DNA from: Planctomycetota bacterium | GTDB taxonomy: Bacteria; Planctomycetota; UBA1135; GCA-002686595 | Assembly (NCBI GenBank): GCA_016709875.1 | Contig: JADJLZ010000011.1 | Span: forward strand, 222,254-286,253 | Reading direction: 5' to 3' | DNA: 64,000 nt | Shown: positions 28,205-37,131 of the stretch, one piece after another | Layout: the number at the start of each line of letters is the position of its first letter | How positions within the stretch are numbered: the first letter of the stretch is position 1 | Program-made: the position numbers and the translations under genes | The notes under the pieces: generated by a model | What the model saw: the letters and a program-made list of their open reading frames with translations, nothing else | Databases searched by the model: none | What the model was told of the DNA's origin: nothing

Positions 28205-30366
28205 TCAGTCCTCGTCGTGGAAGACGAGCTCCTGCGCCGCACCCGCGGCAAGCGTCAGCTCGCGCACGATCTTCTTGCCGTTGCCGCCGAGACTGCAGAT
28301 GACCCGGACCGCGCCCGCCGGCGCGCCAAAGCCCTTCGACGCGCCCTTTTCAACCCCGTCGGTGTCGAAGCACACGCCGTCCTGCTCGACTCGGATCGAA
28401 GCGAAGGGGAGCTCACCCGCGTAGCGCACACGCAGCTTCGCCCCGGCGCTCACGTTGAGAACGAGACCTTTCACCGGGGAGCCGGCCGCCAGAGCGACAC
28501 CGCGCAAGAGTCCCGCGCGACCGTCGGCCGTCACTGCAGCGAGCGCGTAGGTTCCCGACAGCAGCTGGCCGAGCTCGGAAGGCTCCGTCCGCTTTCGAGC
28601 TCGGACAGTAGATGGACGCATGCTTCTCGCCCGGCTGCGAGACCGCGATCTTCGCGGCAACGCCTTCGCCCGTGGCGGCGTCGACGACGCGACCCGCGAG
28701 CCCGCCGCCGCTGCGCAGATGCAGCACGACATCGCGCGCACCCGCCTCGGCCTGTACGGGCTCCGAGGAAGTGAGCTCCTTGTGGTAGGAGGGGTCGGCG
28801 TCGAGCCGGTACTCCCCAGGAGCGAGCGGACCGAGCACGAAGCTGCCCTCGGCGCTGCAACTGGATCCGAACCAGATACCACTCGAGAAGCCGCCGACCC
28901 CGGCGTTGTTCACCGGCTTGCCATCGGGATCGAGCACCGTGCCGGTGATCGTCAAGCCGCGGTGCACGACGAGCTCGACTTGGTGCTCCCCTTCGCCGGT
29001 CGGGATCTCGACCAGCGTCGCGATCGGAGCGGCTGCGTCGGCGGGGATCGGTGCGCCGTCGCGGTACATCTTCGCTTCCGGGCAGAGTCGCCAGGTGCCG
29101 GGGCTCACCTTGGGAATCGTGAAGCGCCCCTGCGCATCGGTCTTCGCCTCGCCGACGCGCTCGTCACCTTCAAAGAACTCCACGTGCAGACGCCGTGATC
29201 GGTCCGCGCGCAGGAGCCAGAGCGTGAGGTCGGGGACGGTCGCGCCCGTATCGTCGCGCACGATGCCCGAGAGCTTGCAAGTGTCGGCGACCTTCAACTC
29301 GACCTCGCGCGTCGCGCCGGGCGGGATCGTGATCGGATCCGCAAGCTCGACGAGGCGCTTGGAGCCGGCCGTGACCGAAACGCGCAGCGGAGCGTTCGGC
29401 ACGAGGCCCGCGATCTCCGCGCGTCCGCTGGCGTCGAACTCCGCGCGCCAGGTGTGGTCGTACTCGGCCATGACGCCGCCGAGCTGTGAGGGATCCTGTC
29501 CGGTCAGGCGGTAGCCCTCGGTCGTGACCAGCATCCACACGCGCCCGCTCTTCAGCGCCGCGCCGCCTCCCTGCAAGAGGCCCACGAGCGTGCACGCGCG
29601 CTCGAGCTCGATGCCGAGACCTTTTCGGGCGTCTCGTGCCCGGGCTGCGCCACGACGAAGGTCTGCGCGTAGCCCAGGGCGGTGACCGAGAGCCGCTGCA
29701 TCGACCAGCTCGAGTTGGCGACGTCGAAGCGGCCATCGGCGTCGGTCACGAGCGAGGCCGGACCGCCCCGATGTCCGCGCCAGCGATCGGGGCGTGCGTC
29801 TCGTGCGAGGTGACGCGCGCGAAGAAGTGCGCGTCCTCCTGCGTCCCGAGCTCGATCACGAGCTCGCGCTGCTCGCCGGCAGTGAAGGCTTCAAGGTCGC
29901 GGTGCGCGCTGGCATTGGCGCCGCGCTGGACGGGATTCACGTACAGCGTCGTCGCGATCCCCGGCGGCACTTCGATCTCGGCGCGCCCGTCCGCACCCGT
30001 CGTGACCTGATCATCGAGCTTGCCGCGAGCGCCGTCGACTTGGGGCACGGTCCGTGCCCCGCGCGAGGATTGGACAGGTACACGTGCTGCGCCGCGAGCG
30101 GCGCACGCGTTTCCTTCGCGCGGCAGAGCACGACGAGCAGTGCGTCCTTCGCGGGCGCGGGCGCGGGAGCGGCTGAGCTGGCGACTTCCTCGCGCTCCGC
30201 CGCGGGCGCGATCTCGTTTGGTGCCGATTCGAGTGGGGCGCGGGCGTCGCCGACTCCGGCGCCGACGGCGCGCCGATGGGGAGGCAGCGGGTTCACTTCC
30301 CTGCCAGAGCCAGAACGCCAGCCCGAGGAGCAGTACGAACACGAGCGTTGCGAGCTTGCGAGCCAT
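28205..30366 (-). CDS. membrane-anchored carboxypeptidase-regulatory-like protein (array gene 2, several frameshifts)
   Basis: The span runs from ATG 30366 (MARKLATLVFVLLLGLAFWL) to a stop at 28205 (end LAAGAAQELVFHDED), but continuous reading needs frame changes at about 30290, 30040, 29755, 29580 and 28570-28600. Within frames one sees the same order as in the neighbours: anchor, Pro/Ala linker, TDADGRFDV-type module, PSQLGGVMAEYDHTWRAEFD, CKLSGIVRDDTGATVPDLTL, LTITGTVLDPDGKPV, SFVLGPLAPGEYRLDADP, LAGRVVDAATGEGVAAKIAV and a final beta module. The ordered conservation shows a formerly or truly intact gene; whether the breaks are real is uncertain. Confidence 0.75.
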
Positions 30367-30369
30367 GCT

Positions 30370-32520
30370 TCAGTCCTCGTCGTGGAAGACGACCTCTTGT
30401 TCCTCGCTGGCGGCGAGCGTCAGCTCGCGCGTCTGCAGCTTGCCATCGAGCGTGAGCACGAGCTCAACCTTTCCCGCGGGGGCCGAGAACTGCGCGGGGG
30501 GTCCGGGCGCGATCCCCTGGACGTCCAGGAGCGTGCCTGCCTGGAGCAACTGCAGTGTGCCGCGTGCGTGCCGACCTTCGTAGCGAACCTTCAATCGGGC
30601 GGCGGGCTGCAGCGAAAGTTGCACGTCCTCGACGTTCGAGCGCACCTGTGTGTCGAGACTCGCGATCAGCGCGCAGCGTCCATCCCTCGTGCTCGCGCAG
30701 AGCGCGTAGATGCCGTGGCGCACGTTGTCGAGGTGGAACGAGCCATCGGCTTGTGAGGTGGTGCACAAAAGGCCGCTGTTTCCTGCGCCTGCGAGGGCGA
30801 GCGAGATCTGCGCGGCGACGCCTGCTCCGCTCGCGGCGTCCACGACCCGGCCGGCCAGCATGGCGCCGCGATCGATGCGCAGCACGACGTCACGCGCGCC
30901 GGCTTCGACTTGGACGACCTCCGACTTGACGCCACTCGCGAGGTAACCCGCTCGCAGGCGATAGGTTCCCGGGGCGAGCGGGCCGAGCTCGAATTGGCCG
31001 TTCGCGCCGGATCTCGTCGACGGAGCGCCTGCTGGACCATCGACGGTCACCGAGCCCTGCACCGGCAAGTCGTAGGTGTCGAGCAGGCGGCCGCAGATCG
31101 AGATTCCGCGGTGAACGCGAAGCTGAACCTCGAGCGTGTGCGTTCCCGCGGGAACCTCGACCTTCGTCTCCACGGCAGCGACAGCGTCCGGCGTCGGCGG
31201 GCCCTCGTGCGAGCCACCGGGACCCTCCGGCCGGATGCGCCACGAGCCGGGAGCGACTCCTCGGAATCGGAATCGGCCGTCCTCGCCCGTCAGCGCGAAC
31301 GCGGATTCCGTGGACTCGGCCAGCGCCTCGGTCTCGAGAATCCCTGGCGGATGATTGCCACGCAGAAGCGTGAGTGCGAGGCGCGCGACGGGCAGATCGT
31401 GATCGTCGCGCGCAGCCGGTGATCTCGCACCCGGAGGAGGGATCGAGCTGACCTCGCGCCTTTCCCCGACCGAAAGAGCGATCCCGTCGTGCCGCGCGAG
31501 CACCTGACTCGACTGCTCGAGCACGGCGAGCCGAAGTGGCAGACCCGCGGGCAGGCCAGTGATGACCGCGCGACCCGTGGCGTCGAACTGGGCGCGCCAG
31601 CGTCGGGTTCCGCGCGAAAAGGTGAAGGTGCGTGTCTCGACGGGATCTCCGACGAGCAAGCCTCTGGAGTCTCCCGCCGCCTCGAGTTGCAGCGGGCTCA
31701 CCCGCGCCTTCGCGCCGACGAGCACGCCGACCAGGTGTGCAGCCGCGCTCGAGTTGGATGAGCAGCGCCTTCTCGGGAGTCCCGTGCCCGTCCCCGACCG
31801 CGAACTCCACCTCGGCGAATCCCTGGGCCTCGATCGTGAACAGAGTGGCCGAGCGCACGAGCGGCAGGACGAAGCGACCCTCGGCGTCGGTGGTGAGCTC
31901 CGCCCTGCTCTCGCCCGCGCGAGCACGGACGACAGCTCCCGCGATCGGCGATTCTGTCTCGCGCGCGACCACGCGGCCATGGAAGCGCTCGGTCTGCACG
32001 TCGAGCTCGACCACGAACTCGCGCCGCTCTCCAGGTCCGAGGGCGCGATCGATCCATCCTGTCCGGAAATCGTGCCGTTCCTCGAGTCGTTGAGCCACAG
32101 ATGGATCGGCGTGTTCGAGCGCACCTCGAACTCGACGCGCCCGTCCGCGTCCGACTCGAGCGAGTCGCCGAGATGGCCGTGCGTGCCCGCTCCGCGCAGG
32201 AATCTGGCCGGGCGCGCGGACTCGTCGAGCAGCGTGAGCGTCTCACCGGCGACCGGTTCGATCCCGCCTCGCGCGCGGCACAGGACGATCAGACGCGCGT
32301 CCGCCTGTGGATCGTGCCCGACCGAGGCGCGCCTCTGCGGGTGCGTCTCGATCGGAGCGGATTCGAGCGGCTGCGACTGCGCTTCCGGTTGCGCGACGCA
32401 GAGGGATGGCGGGGCGAGCGCGGAATCCGCAGCGGGGAGAGCGCCGGCCGTTTCCTTCCAAAGCCAAAGCGCCAGTCCGAGGACCAGCGCCAGGGCGACG
32501 ACTGCGAGCCGGCGGGCCAT
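30370..32520 (-). CDS. membrane-anchored carboxypeptidase-regulatory-like protein (array gene 1, frameshifted middle)
   Basis: Start ATG 32520 (MARRLAVVALALVLGLALWL), stop at 30370 (end LTLAASEEQEVVFHDED). About 716 codons are open in one frame, but from about 32065 to 31745 the meaningful protein is in another frame (FVVELDVQTERFHGRVVARE, TTDAEGRFVLPLVRSATLF), so two compensating indels flank that piece; a short bad stretch may also lie near 31440. Modules: TLLDESARPARFLRGAG, VRARAGESRAELTTDAEG, ALTGEDGRFRFRGVAPGSW, ISICGRLLDTYDLPVQGSV, QFELGPLAPGTYRLRAGYLA, LAGRVVDAASGAGVAAQISL. A TAGGCT box 8 nt upstream of the start probably drives the whole array. Confidence 0.78.
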   Translation of the reverse strand: MARRLAVVALALVLGLALWLWKETAGALPAADSALAPPSLCVAQPEAQSQPLESAPIETHPQRRASVGHDPQADARLIVLCRARGGIEPVAGETLTLLDESARPARFLRGAGTHGHLGDSLESDADGRVEFEVRSNTPIHLWLNDSRNGTISGQDGSIAPSDLESGASSWSSSTCRPSASMAAWSRARQNRRSRELSSVLARARAGRSSPPTPRVASSCRSCARPLCSRSRPRDSPRWSSRSGTGTGLPRRRCSSNSSAAAHLVGVLVGAKARVSPLQLEAAGDSRGLLVGDPVETRTFTFSRGTRRWRAQFDATGRAVITGLPAGLPLRLAVLEQSSQVLARHDGIALSVGERREVSSIPPPGARSPAARDDHDLPVARLALTLLRGNHPPGILETEALAESTESAFALTGEDGRFRFRGVAPGSWRIRPEGPGGSHEGPPTPDAVAAVETKVEVPAGTHTLEVQLRVHRGISICGRLLDTYDLPVQGSVTVDGPAGAPSTRSGANGQFELGPLAPGTYRLRAGYLASGVKSEVVQVEAGARDVVLRIDRGAMLAGRVVDAASGAGVAAQISLALAGAGNSGLLCTTSQADGSFHLDNVRHGIYALCASTRDGRCALIASLDTQVRSNVEDVQLSLQPAARLKVRYEGRHARGTLQLLQAGTLLDVQGIAPGPPAQFSAPAGKVELVLTLDGKLQTRELTLAASEEQEVVFHDED

Positions 32521-32528
32521 GGGATTCC

Positions 32529-32534
32529 AGCCTA
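32529..32534 (-). promoter_or_regulatory. -10-like box of the tandem array operon
   Basis: Minus-strand TAGGCT ends 8 nt before the ATG at 32520. With stop-to-start gaps of only 3 nt between the three large genes, this is the likely promoter for all of them. Confidence 0.4.
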
Positions 32535-32566
32535 TCCCCCCTGGCCCGGCCGGTTGACGACGATTC

Positions 32567-33137
32567 TCAGGGGCTCTCTTGGTGCTGGCGCTGGATGTAG
32601 TCCTTGGCCTTCGCCTCGAGGGCCGGGGACGTGAGGCCGACCGTCTTCGCCTCCGCCAGCGCGGCGTCGTAGGCGAGGCCGTCGTCGAGCACCCGGTAGG
32701 CGAGCCAGATCGCGCCGACCCGGTTGGCCGAGTGGCAGTGCAGCAGGATCGGCTTCTGCGCCTTGCCCAGTTCGCCGCGCGCCTTCGCGAAGACCTCGTC
32801 GGTCAGCTGCTCGGGCTTGCCGAAGGGGATGTTGACGTAGGCGAGGCCCATTCCGCCGATCAACTGCGCCTCGTCGAAATCCTTGTTCTCGCTCGGCGGG
32901 CAGGTTGATCACCGTCTTCACGCCGCCGTTCTTGATCGTGGAAGTCGTCGGCGAGGGCTGGCTCGCGAGGAAGATGCCGTCGTAGGTGTGCAGGCGCTCG
33001 ATCGCACCGCAGGAGTAGGGCTCGAGCTTCGCGCTCGCGGCCGGCGGGTGCGCGGGCGCGGGCTGCGCCGTGGAATGGCAGGCGGAGAGCGCGAGCGGGA
33101 CGAGCAGGGCGAGCGGGGTCCAAGTGCGCAGGTTCAT
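32567..33137 (-). CDS. DUF442-like phosphatase-fold lipoprotein (one frameshift)
   Basis: Start ATG 33137 gives a lipoprotein signal (LALLVPLALSAC). The body resembles the DUF442 / dual-specificity-phosphatase-like family: DGIFLASQPSPTTSTIKNGG, VKTVINLPAE, then after a one-base frame change near 32885, AYVNIPFGKPEQLTDEVFAK and the loop PILLHCHSANRVGAIWLAYR with a Cys-x4-Arg arrangement (HCHSANR), as in DUF442 rather than the C-x5-R of classical tyrosine phosphatases. Ends YIQRQHQESP. Likely periplasmic, with unknown substrate. The break falls in ...GAGCGAGAACAAGG..., a place without long homopolymers. Confidence 0.75.
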
Positions 33138-33712
33138 GATCGGGTTCCTTTTCGCCGGCTTGGAGACCGCGTCGCGGTCCGGTTCCCGCGCGACAGACTT
33201 GTTCGGGGCGTCGGGCGGGCGCGGGCTTTCGCGCCGCTCTCGCCGCGCACGTGCTCAGGATCGCGCCGCAGCGCGGCGGGCAATTCGCCGCGGCCGACCT
33301 CGCGGCAGCGTCCTGCGCGAGCTCGATGGCGAAGACCGCCGGCGCAGCGCTCGCACACGATGCCCTCGGGCACCGAAGGCGACGCCGTGGTCGAGCGCTT
33401 CTGCGGCGGCGAGCAGGTCCAGACAGACCTGCTTGCCGAAGACCGGCGGCGGCGCCTTGCGCTGCGGGCGCGCTCTCGACCTCCTTGCGCACGGCCAGGC
33501 GCGCGCGGTGCAGGCGCGTCTTGACCGTCTCGACGCGCACGCCGAGCACCGCGGAGATGTCCGCGAGCGGCAGGCCGGCGATCTCCTTCAGCACGAGCGG
33601 CATGCGGAAGAGCACGGGCAGGCGCGCGATGGCCTGTTCGACCTCGCGCAGCACGCTCGCGCGCTGTTCGAGCTCCTCGAGGCCCTGGTCCGTGCGCGTC
33701 GAATCGGTGCTC
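33134..33712 (-). CDS. ECF sigma factor missing its N-terminal half, with Cys-rich C-terminal extension (frameshifted)
   Basis: Only region 4 is present: LEELEQRASVLREVEQAIAR, LPVLFRMPLVLKEIAGLPLA, ISAVLGVRVETVKTRLHRAR. Upstream of it (about 33705) the sequence changes directly into the end of YjbQ, so region 2 and any start are absent. Downstream, frame changes near 33465 and 33365 connect a segment FGKQVCLDLLAA with VPEGIVCERCA, VFAIELAQDA and CPPRCGAILSTC, which looks like the Cys-bearing tail seen after some ECF sigma factors. The stop is placed at 33134 with low certainty. Not functional as written. Confidence 0.6.
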   Translation of the reverse strand, partial: EHRFDAHGPGPRGARTARERAARGRTGHRAPARALPHAARAEGDRRPAARGHLRGARRARRDGQDAPAPRAPGRAQGGRERARSARRRRRSSASRSVWTCSPPQKRSTTASPSVPEGIVCERCAGGLRHRARAGRCREVGRGELPAALRRDPEHVRGESGAKARARPTPRTSLSRGNRTATRSPSRRKGTRS

Positions 33713-34072
33713 GGCCAGGAACACTCCCTGCCAGGTCCCGAGCGCGAGCGCGCCATTTGCGATTGGGATAGTCTCGCTGGTGCGTAACACCGCGCTGCGC
33801 TGGTGGGCCGGGCTGTCGTCGGGGCCCTCGGCGTCGTGCGCGTTGCGCGGGTCGCCGTCCGGTGCGAGGCGCTCGAGCCAGTCCAGCACGTCGGCGCGCG
33901 CGCTCGGGTCGGCGTTCTCGGTGATCAGCAGGCTGGCGGAGTGTGGCGGCAGAAGACCACGCACAGACCCGTCGTGACACCCGAGTCACGCACGCAGGAG
34001 ACGATTTCGCGTGTGAGCTCGACCAGGCCCCGGCCGCGCGTGCGCTCCTCGAGGTTTCCGCTGCCATTGCAT
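33697..34072 (-). CDS. yjbQ: YjbQ family protein (secondary thiamine-phosphate synthase type), truncated and frameshifted
   Basis: Start ATG 34072 (MQWQRKPRG). After a frame change near 34045: EERTRGRGLVELTREIV, then GVTTGLCVVFCRHT; after another near 33945: SASLLITENADPSARADVLD, DPRNAHDAEGPDD, ETIPIANGALALGTWQGVFL, AEHR. These are the YjbQ/UPF0047 signatures, including the conserved His of CRHT, HDAEGPDD and GTWQG. The last residues normally following the EHR segment are missing and the sequence runs into the sigma-factor fragment. YjbQ has weak thiamine-phosphate synthase activity in E. coli but its main role is unclear. Confidence 0.75.
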
Positions 34073-34168
34073 GGGGGCAGTAGGAAGCGGGAGCTTCCGC
34101 CGGTGGGGGGCTTGATTAACCTGTTCGCCCCCCCGACTGGAACGGGACGCCCGATTCAGCGGCACGCC

Positions 34169-35305
34169 ATGGACGTCGAGAAGCTCAAGATCGATCGCAC
34201 GCAGGCCGCGAACCGCCCGCGCAGGAAGCGCCGTGGCTGGATCGGGCCGCTCATCTTCCTCGCCCTCCTGCTCGGCGTGGCGGTTTTCCAGGGCCGCATC
34301 CGCGGCTGGATCGACGCCCTGCGACTGCCGGAGGTGCGCTCGCAGCGCGTCACGCTCCGCGCGGCGTGCCGCGGCCACCGCCAGCGGGACCTCGGCCAAC
34401 GGCTACATCGTGGCGCGCACGCGCGCCGCGCTCTCGGCCGACACGCCCGGGCGCATCGTCGAGCTCAACGTCACCGAGGGCTCGGTGGTGAAGAAGGGCG
34501 ACGTCGTCGCGCGCCTGTACGCCGACGAGTACCGCGCGGCGCTCGAGCACGCCCAGGCGGGCGTCACGCTGGCGCAGAGCACGCTCGAGCGCGTCAAGCT
34601 CGAGGTCGGCACGGCCGAGGGCGAGATCGCGCACTCGAAATCGGCCGAGAAGTCCGCGCAGGCGGACCTCGACCAGGCCAACTCGAACCTCGCGACCGCG
34701 GAAACGCAGTACAAGCGCGCCGAGGAGCTCGTGAAGCAGGGTGTCTACACCGCCGAGCAGCGCGACCTCGCCAAGCGCGACCTCGACGACGCGCGCTCGC
34801 GCGTGCCCTGGGCACAGGCGAACCTCGACACGGCGCACGCGGCGACGGCCCAGTCCGACCAGCGCCTGCTCGTCGCGCGCGCCGCCGTCACCGAGGCGCA
34901 GAACCAGATCGCGGTCGCGGAGGCGACGCGCGACCAGGCGCAGGCGACGCTCGACAAGACGGAGGTCAAGGCCCCGTTCGACGGCATCGTCGTGCTCAAG
35001 GACGCCGAAGTGGGCGAGGTCGTCTCGCCGAACGGGCAGGGCGGCTCCACCGCGCGCGGCTCGGTCGTGACGATGGTCGACTTCGGCTCGTTGGAAGTGC
35101 AGGCGGAAGTGCCCGAGACGACGCTGCCGAACGTCAAGCTGGGCGCGCCGGCGAAGATCTGGCTCGACGCGTATCCCGACAAGGCCTACGCCGGCCGCGT
35201 CGATCGCATCTGGCCCACCGCGAACCGCAGCAAGGCGACGGTCGAGGTACGCATCGTATTCGAGGAGCGCGACGATCGCCTGCGGCCCGAGATGGGCGTG
35301 CGCAT
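34169..35305 (+). CDS. HlyD/MacA-type periplasmic adaptor (frameshifted, C-terminus lost)
   Basis: Start ATG 34169 (MDVEKLKIDRTQAANRPRRK), one transmembrane segment (WIGPLIFLALLLGVAVF). After a frame change near 34365 the adaptor reads ANGYIVARTRAALSADTPGR, a biotinyl-lipoyl-like strand pair (VTEGSVVKKGDVVARLYADE), a long coiled hairpin (about 34540-34950, rich in Ala/Gln/Glu), ATLDKTEVKAPFDGIVVLKD and a beta-barrel (FGSLEVQAEVPETTLPNVKL). At DRLRPEMGVRM (about 35303) the adaptor should continue for another 60-100 residues, but the text passes in frame into an ABC ATPase. It probably pairs with the ABC and FtsX genes downstream. Confidence 0.8.
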
Positions 35306-35921
35306 GGACGCGGGCGGCTACTTCGCGCTCATGGGCCCCTCGGGCTCGGGCAAGACGACGCTGCTCAACCTGATCGGCGGCCTCGACCGCGCGGACAGCG
35401 GCGTGATCGAGGTCGCGGGCGAGGACCTGACGCAGCTCTCCGGTGGCGAGCTCGCGCACTGGCGCGCGACCTCGGTCGGCTTCGTGTTCCAGGGCTTCAA
35501 CCTGATCCCGGTGCTGACGGCACTCGAGAACGTCGAGCTGCCGCTCAAGCTCTCGGGGCTCTCGGGCGCCAAGCGCCGCGAGCACGCGCTCTACGCGCTC
35601 GAGCTCGTTGGCCTCGCCGACCGCGCCAAGCACCGGCCGCGCCAGCTCTCGGGCGGACAGGAACAGCGCGTCGCGATCGCGCGCGCGATCGTCAGCGATC
35701 CGACGCTGATCCTGGCCGACGAACCCACGGGCGACCTCGACCGCGCCTCGGCCGACCAGGTGCTCGACCTGCTCGGCAAGCTCAACCAGGACCTGAAGAA
35801 GACGATCCTGATGGTCACGCACGACCCGCACGCGGCCGAGCGCGCCACGACGATCGTGCACCTGGACAAGGGCCAGCTCGGCAGCATCGAGCACAACCCG
35901 CCGGCCGCGGCGAAGGGCTGA
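35306..35921 (+). CDS. MacB/LolD-type ABC transporter ATPase (N-terminus lost)
   Basis: Begins in frame within the adaptor reading at GGYFALMGPSGSGKTTLLNL (Walker A GPSGSGKTT), lacking the 30-40 residues usually before it. Then TSVGFVFQGFNLIPVLTALE (Q-loop), RPRQLSGGQEQRVAIARAIV (signature LSGGQ), LILADEPTGDLD (Walker B), and MVTHDPHAAE (H-loop His). The stop is at 35921, 4 nt before the first FtsX gene. Motifs place it with MacB/LolD-like exporters of lipids, lipoproteins or small molecules. The junction with the adaptor is treated as a deletion or assembly break. Confidence 0.82.
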
Positions 35922-35925
35922 ATCG

Positions 35926-37089
35926 ATGCCGCCCTTCGCACTCGTCTGGCGCAACCTGTTGCGGCGCCCGCTGCGCTCGGTGTTGACCGTGCTCAGCCTC
36001 GCGATCGCGATCTTCCTCGTCTGCGGCCTGCGTTCGGTGATCACCACGCTGCGCGCGGGTGTCGAGAACGCCAACCCGCGCCGGCTCGACGTGCTCTCGG
36101 CCAGCGGGCTGTTCGTCGAGTTGCCGCCCAACTACCAGGAGAAACTGAACCAGATCCCCGGCGTGGAGATGACAACGAAGTTCCAGTGGTTCGGCGGGTA
36201 CTTCCGCAGCATGAAGAACTTCTTCGCGCAGTTCGCGGTCGATCCCGAGACCTGCTTCGCGATGTACCCCGAGATGAAGGTGCCGCCCGAGCAGCTCGAG
36301 GCACTCAAGGCCACACGCACCGGCTGCATCATCGGCGATGGCCTGGCGCTCAAGTACGGCTGGAAGATCGGCGACGCGATCCCGCTCATCGGCGCGCTCC
36401 ATCCGCAGCCCAACGACAAGCCCTGGGAGTTCCTGGTCGTGGGGATCTACCACTCGACCAACCCGGCCATCGACAACCGCACGATGTACTTCCGCTGGGA
36501 CTACTTCTCGGAGACCCTCAAATCGGGCGGCGTCGAACCGGGTGTCGGTGTGTACGCGCTGCGAGCCAAGGCCGACGCGGACATCCCGCAGCTCATCGCC
36601 GACGTCGAGGACCGCTTCAAGGACAGCGACCAGCGCATCCAGTGCGCCACCGAGGCCGAGTTCCAGCGCCAGTTCCAGTCGATGTTCGGCAACATCCCGC
36701 TCTTCCTGGGCTGGATCGGCGGAGGGATCCTGGTCGCGATCCTGGTCGCGAGCCTCAACACGCTCTTGATGTCGATGCGCGAGCAGACGCGCGACGTGGG
36801 CGTGATGAAAGCGCTCGGCTACACCGACGGCAGCGGTGTTCGCGCTGTTCCTCTCCCAGGCGACGTTCCTGTGCCTATTCGGCGGAGGACTGGGGCTGTT
36901 CCTGGCCTGGATCACGCAGTCGCCGATCGAGCACGGTCTCGAGATGATGTTCCCCGGCTATCGCGTGCGCGGCGAGACCTTCCTGATGGCGGCGGGGATC
37001 TGCGTCGCGCTCGGTCCCCTCGCGGGCCTCGCGCCGGCCCTGCGTGCGCGCAGATTGCGCGTCGTCGAAGCGCTGCGGGGACGGAGTAG
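35926..37089 (+). CDS. FtsX/MacB-like ABC permease 1 (frameshifted)
   Basis: Start ATG 35926 (MPPFALVWRNLLRRPLRSVL), first transmembrane segment at residues 17-38 (VLTVLSLAIAIFLVCGLRSV), then a large periplasmic domain (about 45-250, with LDVLSASGLFVELPPNYQEK), then the FtsX membrane bundle: LGWIGGGILVAILVASLNTL, REQTRDVGVMKALGYTDG. A frame change near 36828 leads to FALFLSQATFLCLFGGGLGL, GETFLMAAGICVALGPLAGL and ALRARRLRVVEALRG, the typical MacB ending. The real stop probably lies about 37085, next to the following gene. Pairs with the ATPase at 35306. Confidence 0.8.
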   Translation: MPPFALVWRNLLRRPLRSVLTVLSLAIAIFLVCGLRSVITTLRAGVENANPRRLDVLSASGLFVELPPNYQEKLNQIPGVEMTTKFQWFGGYFRSMKNFFAQFAVDPETCFAMYPEMKVPPEQLEALKATRTGCIIGDGLALKYGWKIGDAIPLIGALHPQPNDKPWEFLVVGIYHSTNPAIDNRTMYFRWDYFSETLKSGGVEPGVGVYALRAKADADIPQLIADVEDRFKDSDQRIQCATEAEFQRQFQSMFGNIPLFLGWIGGGILVAILVASLNTLLMSMREQTRDVGVMKALGYTDGSGVRAVPLPGDVPVPIRRRTGAVPGLDHAVADRARSRDDVPRLSRARRDLPDGGGDLRRARSPRGPRAGPACAQIARRRSAAGTE

Positions 37090-37131
37090 CCTGGCGCTCG
37101 TACCCTCTCCTACAGCCTGCGCAGCCTTTTC

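Noticed and set aside
34169..35921. Genuine adaptor-ATPase fusion gene
   Set aside because: Topology is incompatible (periplasmic adaptor and cytoplasmic ATPase) and both lack conserved ends; annotated as two broken genes instead.
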